Assembly (NCBI GenBank): GCA_945870315.1
Contig: CAMBRR010000012.1
Location: forward strand, 1 to 36,809
Origin: an uncultured Bacteroidales bacterium
GTDB lineage: Bacteria; Bacteroidota; Bacteroidia; Bacteroidales; UBA932
Length of the DNA: 36,809 nucleotides
Direction of reading: 5' to 3'
Made by a program: the position numbers and the translations under genes. Shown one piece after another: positions 8,257 through 16,836 of the stretch. The notes under the pieces are model-generated. The model was not told where the DNA came from and did no database searches. It saw only the letters and a program-made list of their open reading frames with translations. How positions within the stretch are numbered: position 1 is the first letter of the stretch; every line of letters begins with the position of its first letter.

Positions 8257-11076
8257 ATGAAAACAGTTCTAAAACATTTTTGTTACACTATTTTAATCAT
8301 TCTGGTAGCATTTTTATTTCAGTCATTCAGGCCAATGATTCGGAATTTTTCAAAAAATGACTATGTCGGAGGCGCTCAAAACTGGGATATTTGCCAGAAT
8401 GAAGCTGGAATACTGTTTTTTGCAAATGGAAAAGGAATTCTTGAATTCAATGGGAAGGATTGGGAAGTCCACCCTCTTGAGAATATGACTTGCGCCAGGT
8501 CAATAATGTTTGATGAAAAGAATTCCAGGCTATATACATCAGGTACAGGGGAAATCGGGTACTGCGACTATGCGGAAGGAAACGGCAGATATGTCACTGT
8601 ATTGAGTGACTCAAACAACGGGATTGGTGAAATATGGGATCTTTCAATGTTTGAAGATAAACTCGTGTTTAGAGATAATTCTAATGTATATACCTTGATT
8701 GACAGCACTTTGACAACATATGAGTTTGACAGTAAAGTGGAATACTGCTGCGTCATCAACGACAGGGTATATGCTGCAACTACCAATGAAGGGATATTCA
8801 GGATTCTTGCAAACGGGAACAAAGAGGAACTGAAAGGATGCTCTCCCCTATCTGGGAAAAGGATATGCGGCATTTTCGATAGGAAAGCGGGACTACTGAT
8901 AGTGACTTTCAACGGAGAAGTGTACCAATATGCTTTTTCTGGAAAATTGGAAAAATTGGACACCGGCATCAAGAATACGATAACCTTGGGGAGCATATTC
9001 TGTTCTGCACTTGATGGAGATCTGCTTGCACTAGGAACTATCACAGAGGGAATAGTGATTGTAGATTTGGAAACGGGGACTTATCAGCACATCAATTCTA
9101 ACGATGGACTACAGAACAATTCAGTCCTGTCACTATATTTCGATGATGACAAGAATCTGTGGGCTGGACTTAACAAAGGAATTGCTCTTGTGATGTTGCA
9201 AACTCCTGTCGAACAAGTTGGAAGTGCAAGTAACGACATCGGAAGTGGCTATGCATCAATAATTTATAAAGACAGACTATTCCTCGGCACCAACCAGGGA
9301 TTATTCTACACAGGACTGCCGTCGCAGACTTCCTCCGCAGACAAGATTGAACGGTTCGATGGCATTGATGGTCAGGTATGGTCACTGAGTGAGGTGGACG
9401 GGCAGCTGATTTGCTGTCACGATTTGGGAATATATGTATGCAATAGAGATAAAGTGATTTATCATATACCTCTTCCGGGAGCGTGGAAAGTGATTCCTCT
9501 GGTCAGCCACCCCGACATTTTGCTTGGCTGTTCATATGAACGTTTGTTCAAACTCCGGAAATCTGGCGGGAAATGGGAATATGCAGGGAATATCAGTGGC
9601 TTCAACCGTGCCAGCAAAGAATTCGTGGAGGATATGGACGGAAGGATATGGTTTGCCCATTGGCTTCAGGGACTGTTCAGACTCAGTATTGACGAGAGAG
9701 TTGATTCTGTAACGAGGGTAGAGTATTTCGGCACGGAAAACGGTCTGCCGACCAATCAGAACAATATGCCTCAATTCATTGGAAATCAAATAATTTTCAG
9801 TACAGAGGGAGGATATTTCAGATATGACTACCTTACAGATAGATTCATATGGATGGAACAGTTGAATACTATGTTCAAGAGGATTCCGTTTGTCACAGGC
9901 GTGAAGGAATTGCCTGACGGAACCCGATATTTTTCTTCGGAAGTCATCCAGGCCGTAGAATATACATCTTCTGACGGAAGCCGCATCCTCGACACCCTTT
10001 CATTGAAAAACTTTGCAGGAAACAGGCCAACCGGCTTTGATGATATAACCTATATTTCCGAGGGAAGATTCATCATCAACACAGAGAACGGATTTTCCAT
10101 AATTTCAACTGATAGACTCGAGAAGTCAAGTCAATCCAATCCGAAAAGTGTATTTATTGAGGAGATGGCGACATCCGATTATAAAAAAGTGTTGAAAGTA
10201 AGGAACAAGAAGGAAAATGGCAGGAAAATCATCCTCTCCCCCAAAGACAATTCATTCATAGTCAGTTATATATGTCCAGATTATGACTCTGGCAACAATA
10301 TCCGCTACAGTTATCTGTTGGAGAATTATGACTCCGAATGGTCTCCGGAAAGCAGCACTAATTATAAGGAATACACCCATATTCCACACGGGAACTATAT
10401 CTTCAGAATAAAAGCACGAAACATCAAGTCTTCCAGCGAAAGCGAAGACTGCCTTTATATAACCATAAAGGCTCCATGGTATGCAACAACGGTTGCCAAC
10501 ATAGTTTATCTATTCCTCTTGATATTCCTTATCTATTTGATTTACAGGCTTATATTATATATTTCAACAAGAAAGGCCCAGGTCATTGCCAAGAAAAAGG
10601 AAGAGGAAATGATGCAGAAGCATCTCAAGGCGGAACTGGAGCATAAAGCGGAGGATCTTGCAGCTTCTACTATGAATCTTATCAGGAAAAACGAGATTCT
10701 TCTGAAAATCGACTCTGACGTGGAGGCGGCAGTCGGGTATATCAATACTGATAAGAACAAGACAGGGATAATCCTGACAGGTATCAGGCAGGATATAAGG
10801 GAAAATATCGGTCACGACAACGATTGGCAGAAATTCGAACATAACTTTGACATAGTATATGACGATTTCCTGAAAGTCCTCAGCCAAAGATTTCCGAATC
10901 TGACAGTGTCTGACAAGAAAATGTGTGCGTATCTGAAAATGGACCTGAGTTCAAAGGACATCGCTCCCCTGCTGAATATGACAGTCAGAAGTGTTGAAAT
11001 GACCAGATATAGGCTACGCAAGAAACTTGGCTTAAGCAGGGAGGAAAGTCTGACTGACTTCCTGCAAAAAATCTAG
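8257..11076 (+). CDS. Transmembrane one-component regulator: propeller, Y_Y_Y, TM, coiled coil, LuxR-type HTH
   Basis: 939 residues from the ATG at 8257, chosen because a -7 box covers the earlier TTG. A hydrophobic N-terminal signal/anchor (residues about 5-24) is followed by a periplasmic beta-propeller sensor of two-component-regulator-propeller repeats (for example NDGLQNNSVLSLYFDDDKNL). Then come a Y_Y_Y domain (about 660-735, YSYLLENYDSEWSPES), a membrane segment (about 741-768), a charged coiled coil (about 772-825) and a C-terminal LuxR/GerE-like helix-turn-helix (about 885-938, SSKDIAPLLNMTVRSVEMTR). No histidine kinase, receiver or AraC domain is present, so it is not a hybrid two-component (HTCS) protein. 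Divergent placement suggests it senses beta-glucan fragments and activates the susC operon; the ligand is inferred. Its last four bases overlap the end of nhaC. Confidence 0.88.
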   Translation: MKTVLKHFCYTILIILVAFLFQSFRPMIRNFSKNDYVGGAQNWDICQNEAGILFFANGKGILEFNGKDWEVHPLENMTCARSIMFDEKNSRLYTSGTGEIGYCDYAEGNGRYVTVLSDSNNGIGEIWDLSMFEDKLVFRDNSNVYTLIDSTLTTYEFDSKVEYCCVINDRVYAATTNEGIFRILANGNKEELKGCSPLSGKRICGIFDRKAGLLIVTFNGEVYQYAFSGKLEKLDTGIKNTITLGSIFCSALDGDLLALGTITEGIVIVDLETGTYQHINSNDGLQNNSVLSLYFDDDKNLWAGLNKGIALVMLQTPVEQVGSASNDIGSGYASIIYKDRLFLGTNQGLFYTGLPSQTSSADKIERFDGIDGQVWSLSEVDGQLICCHDLGIYVCNRDKVIYHIPLPGAWKVIPLVSHPDILLGCSYERLFKLRKSGGKWEYAGNISGFNRASKEFVEDMDGRIWFAHWLQGLFRLSIDERVDSVTRVEYFGTENGLPTNQNNMPQFIGNQIIFSTEGGYFRYDYLTDRFIWMEQLNTMFKRIPFVTGVKELPDGTRYFSSEVIQAVEYTSSDGSRILDTLSLKNFAGNRPTGFDDITYISEGRFIINTENGFSIISTDRLEKSSQSNPKSVFIEEMATSDYKKVLKVRNKKENGRKIILSPKDNSFIVSYICPDYDSGNNIRYSYLLENYDSEWSPESSTNYKEYTHIPHGNYIFRIKARNIKSSSESEDCLYITIKAPWYATTVANIVYLFLLIFLIYLIYRLILYISTRKAQVIAKKKEEEMMQKHLKAELEHKAEDLAASTMNLIRKNEILLKIDSDVEAAVGYINTDKNKTGIILTGIRQDIRENIGHDNDWQKFEHNFDIVYDDFLKVLSQRFPNLTVSDKKMCAYLKMDLSSKDIAPLLNMTVRSVEMTRYRLRKKLGLSREESLTDFLQKI

Positions 11077-12566
11077 GCAGATTGCTGGACGTCAGGATCT
11101 TGCTGAGGTTTGTGCCTTACTATGCGATAACCTATTGCTGCCATCAGGATAGACATAAGAGGTGAAATGAGGTTGAAAAGGCAGTATGGGAGGTACTCGA
11201 TGGTTGCAACCTTCAGTACGGTGGCTTGGGTCATACCGCAGGAGTTCCAGGGAATGAGTACGGATACTACAGTGGCGCTGTCTTCAACAGAACGGCTTAG
11301 CAAGCGGCTTTCATATCCTCGGTCCTTGTACAATTTCTTGTAGAGACTGCTGGTTAGAATGATTGAAAGGTACTGGTCCCCCGTAATCATATTAGCGAAA
11401 ATACCTGTACCTACTGTAGAGGAGACGATGCTTACCCTGCGGCTGATATACCGGGTAAGAAGGTCAGTCAGGCTCTGGAGCATTCCACTACCCACCAAAG
11501 TACCTCCGAAGGTTACCGCACAGAAAATCAGAAAAACAGTATTGAGCATCCCTGTCATTCCTCTTGTTGAAACAAGTTCATTCAGGGCCGCATTGCCTGT
11601 ATCAATGGCAGTCCTATCATAAAATGTGATGAACAGGCCTTTGAAACCATCTGTAAATGAGAGGTTTGTAAAGGAATCTGGCGACAGTCCCGTTGCGATT
11701 GAATGAACTATGTGAGGCTGGAAGATGAGTGCAAATATCCCGGCAAGCACTGCCGCCACAAAAAGCGTGATAACTGCCGGAACCTTCCTGGCAATCATCA
11801 CTCCAGTCAGGACTGGCACAAGAAGCAGCCACGGGGATATGCGGAAACTGTCTGAAAGGTCATTGGAAAAATCCGAAATCGTCTCCACGTCAGGAGTATG
11901 GTGACACAGACTAACTATCAGGAAAACTATGGCGGCAATACAGAAAGACGGCACAGTGGTGAGCATCATATATCTGATGTGGGAGAAAAGAGGAGTACCA
12001 GCAGAGGAAGATGCAAGAACGGTAGTGTCCGACAGCGGGGACACCTTGTCACCGAAATAGGCTCCTGAAATAATTGCACCGGCAATCCAGCCCGTCTGGT
12101 ATCCCTGTGCTGTTCCGATTCCTATCAGAGCGACGCCGACTGTGGCGATTGTCGTCCAGCTACTTCCAGTCATTAGCGACACAAGGGCACAGATGACACA
12201 GCAGGCCAACAGGAAGATGGATGGGAAAATTACCTTCATTCCATAATATATCATTGTCGGGACTACCCCGCTGACCATCCATGAACCTGCCACTGCGCCA
12301 ATGAGGAACAGGATGATAATGGCTGAACCTACTGAACTTATATTTTCTACGATTGCGGATTCAAAATCCTTCCAGGGAATCCTGTAAAATATCATAGATA
12401 TGGCTACAACGACACCCGAGGAAAGAAGGAGGGCTACCTGACTGCCGCCGTTAAGGGCATCTGAGCCAAACAACTTGATAACCACGGACAGTGTGGCAAT
12501 CAGTACTATAAACGGTATCATTGAAACCGCCCAAGATGGTTTTTCGGACCTGCTGAATAACTTCAT
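11073..12566 (-). CDS. nhaC: NhaC-family Na+/H+ antiporter
   Basis: A 497-residue polytopic membrane protein with about 11-12 hydrophobic segments. Signatures of the NhaC/Na_H_antiporter family are present: the GSSWTTIATVG helix near residue 135, DKVSPLSDTT near 172, and IPWNSCGMTQATVL in the last third. Such carriers exchange cytoplasmic Na+ for protons across the inner membrane; some relatives instead exchange organic acids or amino acids, so the substrate is not certain. The gene is convergent with the PUL regulator, overlapping it by four bases, with no terminator hairpin between them. It is divergent from the GH25 gene and has its own TAnnTTTG box 26 bases before the ATG. Confidence 0.9.
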   Translation of the reverse strand: MKLFSRSEKPSWAVSMIPFIVLIATLSVVIKLFGSDALNGGSQVALLLSSGVVVAISMIFYRIPWKDFESAIVENISSVGSAIIILFLIGAVAGSWMVSGVVPTMIYYGMKVIFPSIFLLACCVICALVSLMTGSSWTTIATVGVALIGIGTAQGYQTGWIAGAIISGAYFGDKVSPLSDTTVLASSSAGTPLFSHIRYMMLTTVPSFCIAAIVFLIVSLCHHTPDVETISDFSNDLSDSFRISPWLLLVPVLTGVMIARKVPAVITLFVAAVLAGIFALIFQPHIVHSIATGLSPDSFTNLSFTDGFKGLFITFYDRTAIDTGNAALNELVSTRGMTGMLNTVFLIFCAVTFGGTLVGSGMLQSLTDLLTRYISRRVSIVSSTVGTGIFANMITGDQYLSIILTSSLYKKLYKDRGYESRLLSRSVEDSATVVSVLIPWNSCGMTQATVLKVATIEYLPYCLFNLISPLMSILMAAIGYRIVRHKPQQDPDVQQSA

Positions 12567-12591
12567 TGCTTATCAAGTTGCATTTGAGCGG

Positions 12592-12599
12592 CAAAAATA
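12592..12599 (-). promoter_or_regulatory. Promoter -7 box of nhaC
   Basis: TATTTTTG on the minus strand, 25 bases before the nhaC ATG and back-to-back with the GH25 promoter box. Confidence 0.65.
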
Positions 12600-12621
12600 A
12601 CAAAATAAGCTGGAAATACCT

Positions 12622-12629
12622 TATTTTTG
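12622..12629 (+). promoter_or_regulatory. Promoter -7 box of the GH25 gene
   Basis: TATTTTTG on the plus strand, 19 bases before the ATG at 12649; the 5' leader would be only about a dozen bases. Confidence 0.65.
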
Positions 12630-12648
12630 CCTATGCATATCAGCAATT

Positions 12649-13512
12649 ATGGCAAAGACAAGCATAAAAAGGAAGCCGGCTGCCCGAAAAACGGCAAAAT
12701 CCGGGAAAAAGACTAGGTCTGGAAAAGGAAGAAAGACCCGGTCAAAAAAGCCGATGAGCATCTTATCGACAGTTCTCATTGCCGTTTCCATCATAATCGC
12801 TTTGGCTCTCTGCATATCCATACCATATATTAATAATAGAGTAAAGACTGAAAAGGGAGCGGCAATTCCTTCCGGGAACTATCTCTATGGAATTGATATT
12901 TCCAAATATCAGAAGAGAATAGTATGGGATTCCTTGATGGTGCTGACTGACAGGAACGGCAATACGGTAAGTTCAAAGATGGCAGCAATGGATATGAAAC
13001 CCGTTTCATTTGTCTTTATCAAGGCGACTGAGGGCCTAAGCCATAGGGACATACATTTTCAGAAACATTGGAAGGACGCAGGTGAAAGCAATATCAGGCG
13101 TGGTGCCTACCATTTTTTCAGGTCATCGAAGGACCCGCACAAACAAGCAGAAAATTTCATTTCCTGCGTAGGCGAACTCAGGTACAGGGATTTGCCTCCT
13201 GTGCTGGATGTGGAAACCATCCACAAAGGCTGTACAGACAAGGAATTGAACACCAAAATAAAAGCCTTTTTGGGGGATATCGAGAGGCATTATGGGAGAA
13301 AGCCTATCATCTATGTCAGTGAAAGTTTCATGGGCGACCACCTTTCTGCCGAACTGAAGAAGAATTACCCTGTCTGGGTTGCCCACTATGATGTCCCTTC
13401 ACCACAGATGAGCGATTGGACATTCTGGCAGTTCACGGACTCAGGTTTGGTATATGGCATAGAAGGGCCGGTGGATATGGATGTCTGCCGCGTAGAATTC
13501 CTCAAAAAATAA
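12649..13512 (+). CDS. Membrane-anchored GH25 lysozyme (N-acetylmuramidase) with basic N-terminal tail
   Basis: 287 residues. The first 34 contain 16 Lys/Arg, followed by one membrane segment (about 37-60), giving an inside-to-outside anchor with the enzyme in the periplasm. The GH25 domain (about 78-287) begins GIDISKYQ with D83 and contains the conserved IKATEG (E128) and LDVE (D187, E189) motifs; in this family the LDVE acidic residues perform catalysis. It ends in the WTFWQF...VDMDVC pattern of the last barrel strands. GH25 enzymes cut the MurNAc-GlcNAc bond of peptidoglycan, so a role in wall remodelling is likely. The long basic tail is unusual. The gene stands alone between nhaC and gapA, with its own promoter box and a terminator hairpin after it. 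Confidence 0.9.
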   Translation: MAKTSIKRKPAARKTAKSGKKTRSGKGRKTRSKKPMSILSTVLIAVSIIIALALCISIPYINNRVKTEKGAAIPSGNYLYGIDISKYQKRIVWDSLMVLTDRNGNTVSSKMAAMDMKPVSFVFIKATEGLSHRDIHFQKHWKDAGESNIRRGAYHFFRSSKDPHKQAENFISCVGELRYRDLPPVLDVETIHKGCTDKELNTKIKAFLGDIERHYGRKPIIYVSESFMGDHLSAELKKNYPVWVAHYDVPSPQMSDWTFWQFTDSGLVYGIEGPVDMDVCRVEFLKK

Positions 13513-13518
13513 AAAAAA

Positions 13519-13548
13519 AGAGAGGATGACCTTTCAATCACCCTCTCT
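13519..13548. terminator. Hairpin between GH25 and gapA, strong for the minus strand
   Basis: The arms AGAGAGGATGA and TCACCCTCTCT pair at ten of eleven positions around an eight-base loop. Read on the minus strand, the stem is followed directly by nine T residues (the A-run 13511-13519), so it should end gapA transcription; it may also stop the GH25 transcript. It shares its arm with four other intergenic sites in the window. Confidence 0.8.
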
Positions 13549-13567
13549 AGAACTTGAATTGCAGTAA

Positions 13568-14569
<1,002 letters not shown>

Positions 14570-14618
14570 TTAAAATATTAAATTAAAGTTTGTTAGCATC
14601 GTTTTCAAAAATCGGGTG

Positions 14619-14626
14619 CAAAGATA
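14619..14626 (-). promoter_or_regulatory. Promoter -7 box of gapA
   Basis: TATCTTTG on the minus strand, 52 bases before the gapA ATG, within an AT-rich leader. Confidence 0.7.
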
Positions 14627-14707
14627 AAAAAAATATCGAAAACCACTATTATATTTTCAAATTTTAAACTCTTTTTGAAAATATTTTTTTCCGTCACCAT
14701 AATTGAC

Positions 14708-14715
14708 TATTTTTG
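14708..14715 (+). promoter_or_regulatory. Promoter -7 box of the surE-lpxB operon
   Basis: TATTTTTG on the plus strand, 23 bases before the surE ATG at 14739. It lies downstream of the in-frame TTG at 14703, excluding that longer start. Confidence 0.65.
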
Positions 14716-14738
14716 CCAACTCACAAATTCAGGTAAAG

Positions 14739-15614
14739 ATGAACATTCTCATTACAAATGACGACGGATACAAAGCCAAAGGACTTGAGGTTCTGGTGGA
14801 AATAATGAAAGAATTCGGACAAGTGACGGTGATTGCGCCGAAGCATCATCAGTCCGGAATGTCTATGGCGGTTTCATTAGGTTTCAAACAGATAGCATAC
14901 AGGACCTTCGGTCACACCAACCCCAATCCCTTTGCAGGTTCCAGGCACGACGAGGCAATTTGGTCCTATGTGGATGCTACCCCTGCCAGTTGTGTAAAAT
15001 TCGGGCTGAACACGATTTTCCTCGACAATTTCCCTGATGTTGTGGTATCCGGAATCAACCACGGCTCCAATGCAGCCACGGCATCCTGTTACTCCGGCAC
15101 GCTCGGAGCAGCTGAGGAGGCTGCTCTAAACGGAATTCCGGCCATCGGTGTTTCATTGGACACCATTCATCCGGAAGCAGACTTCTCAGCCGTAAAAGAA
15201 TATTTCCCGGCCATATTCAAGAAATTGATGGATAATTACCCTCGGAAATATGGAGTATATTATAATGTAAACTTCCCGAACATCCCCATAAAGGAAATCC
15301 GCGGAGTCAGGTGCGGAGTCCAGGGAATGGGACGATGGGTGCGGGAATTCAAGCACTGGGACCTTGATGCATACAAGAAGTACGGCATCACTCCGGAAAT
15401 GCTGGGACAGAGTTCCAACCCGAAAATAGAGGAAGGAGAGGAACTATATATGATGGTTGGAGATTTCCAGGATGATGAGAGAAACAGCGACAGAGCAGAC
15501 CACAGGCTTGTTGCCGATGGTTACGTCTCAATAGTGCCTCACAATGTGGACTGTACTGACAATGAGCAGTTTGAAGCATTGTTATCAAAAGGCTTTGATA
15601 CTGATTTCCAATAA
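14739..15614 (+). CDS. surE: SurE 5'/3'-nucleotidase
   Basis: 291 residues from the ATG at 14739, where the family's strict N-terminus MNILITNDDGY begins; its two Asp residues bind the catalytic metal. Further family motifs are HHQSGMSMAVSL (near residue 37) and the VVSGINHGSNA segment (near 105), where Asn and Ser complete the site. SurE removes phosphate from nucleoside monophosphates, and sometimes polyphosphate, in the cytoplasm and is linked to stationary-phase survival. It is followed after three bases by lpxB, a pairing common in Bacteroidota, so they form an operon. The longer in-frame TTG start at 14703 is rejected because it lies upstream of the promoter box. Confidence 0.96.
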   Translation: MNILITNDDGYKAKGLEVLVEIMKEFGQVTVIAPKHHQSGMSMAVSLGFKQIAYRTFGHTNPNPFAGSRHDEAIWSYVDATPASCVKFGLNTIFLDNFPDVVVSGINHGSNAATASCYSGTLGAAEEAALNGIPAIGVSLDTIHPEADFSAVKEYFPAIFKKLMDNYPRKYGVYYNVNFPNIPIKEIRGVRCGVQGMGRWVREFKHWDLDAYKKYGITPEMLGQSSNPKIEEGEELYMMVGDFQDDERNSDRADHRLVADGYVSIVPHNVDCTDNEQFEALLSKGFDTDFQ

Positions 15615-15617
15615 ATT

Positions 15618-16790
15618 ATGAGATACTATATCATAGCGGGCGAGGCATCCGGTGACCTTCACGGTTCGAACCTGATGAAAGGGCTGTACAGCCAGGACGC
15701 AAAGGCAGACATCCGTTTTTGGGGAGGAGACTTGATGAATCAGGTTTATGAAACCTCTCAAAATCCGTCATTGACAGACGGAGGTTTGGTGGTGCATTAC
15801 AAGGAAGGCGCTATAATGGGGTTTGTAGAAGTGCTCAGAAAGGCCGGAAAACTCCTTGGTAACGTGCGTCGCTGCAAGAAAGACATCCTTGCCTGGAAGC
15901 CAGATGTCGTCATCCTGATAGACTATCCCGGATTCAATTTCAAGATTGCTGAATTTGCACACAAAGCAGGTTTCAAGGTATTCTACTATATAGCACCGAA
16001 AGTATGGGCATCCAGGGAAGGAAGAATAGAAAAGTTGAAGAAATATGTCGACAAACTGTACATCGTCTTCCCTTTCGAGATACCTTATTTCCAATCAAAA
16101 GGAGTCCCATTCATCTACAAGGGCAACCCGCTAGTGGATGCCGTTGATTCCTCTGAAGCAATGTTGGAAACAAGAGAGGCCTTTCTGCAAAGGAACAATC
16201 TGCCTGACAAGCCTATAATCGCCCTGCTTGCCGGCTCGCGCAAGGGTGAAATCAGCACTATGATGCCGATATTGTCACAATTTGCAGAAAGGATGCATTC
16301 CATTGATAAATATGCTGATTTTCAATTCCTTATCGCAGGTGCTCCGTCAAGAGACAAGAGCGATTACGAGCCTTGGCTATCCTCTTGCGGAAGTTATGTG
16401 AAACTCCTTTTCGGGCAAACACAATCCATTCTCAAGAATGCCGAAGCAGCCGTCATAAATTCAGGTACTGCTTCTCTAGAGACTGTCCTCTTCAACACTC
16501 CGCAAGTGGTAGGATATATCGGAGCACGTATCTCCTACATCATTGCAAAACGAATCATAAAGGTCAGATACATCAGTCTCGGAAACCTCATTCTCGACAA
16601 ATTGGCATTCAGGGAACTGATTCAGGATGACTTTAATCCTGATGCCCTTGTGGAAGAGGTAAGAAGACTTATCGAAGATAAGGACTATAAAAATCGGATG
16701 CTCTCCGACTATGCCGAAATCCGAAAAAGACTCGCAGGCGCGGGAGCATCCGATGCTGTAGCCAGGTCAATGATTGACAACCTGGGATAA
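15618..16790 (+). CDS. lpxB: Lipid-A-disaccharide synthase
   Basis: 390 residues, normal length. The N-terminal GEASGDLHGSNLMKGL motif, PKVWASREGRIEKL near 130, LLAGSRKGEI near 203 and SGTASLETVLFNTPQVV near 285 are the hallmarks of LpxB, a GT-B fold peripheral membrane glycosyltransferase. It joins UDP-2,3-diacylglucosamine with lipid X to give the tetra-acyl disaccharide of lipid A. It is co-transcribed with surE and ends at a bidirectional terminator shared with the convergent TonB receptor. A lipid A-type acyltransferase elsewhere in the window acts later in the same pathway. No anomalies seen. Confidence 0.97.
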   Translation: MRYYIIAGEASGDLHGSNLMKGLYSQDAKADIRFWGGDLMNQVYETSQNPSLTDGGLVVHYKEGAIMGFVEVLRKAGKLLGNVRRCKKDILAWKPDVVILIDYPGFNFKIAEFAHKAGFKVFYYIAPKVWASREGRIEKLKKYVDKLYIVFPFEIPYFQSKGVPFIYKGNPLVDAVDSSEAMLETREAFLQRNNLPDKPIIALLAGSRKGEISTMMPILSQFAERMHSIDKYADFQFLIAGAPSRDKSDYEPWLSSCGSYVKLLFGQTQSILKNAEAAVINSGTASLETVLFNTPQVVGYIGARISYIIAKRIIKVRYISLGNLILDKLAFRELIQDDFNPDALVEEVRRLIEDKDYKNRMLSDYAEIRKRLAGAGASDAVARSMIDNLG

Positions 16791-16795
16791 TATTT

Positions 16796-16833
16796 GAGGG
16801 TGACTAAAAAGTGAGCTTTTTAGTCACGGCCTC
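16796..16833. terminator. Bidirectional terminator between lpxB and the thiamin receptor
   Basis: A perfect 12-base stem (GTGACTAAAAAG, 16800-16811, with CTTTTTAGTCAC, 16816-16827) around a four-base loop, extended by GAGG/CCTC across a two-base bulge. The A/T-rich inner stem gives both strands a U-run. It sits between convergent genes and matches the hairpin at 33096-33131. Confidence 0.85.
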
Positions 16834-16836
16834 TTC

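Noticed and set aside
8257..11076. Hybrid two-component (HTCS) sensor
   Set aside because: After the membrane segment there is only a coiled coil and an HTH; no HisKA, HATPase or receiver motif was found.
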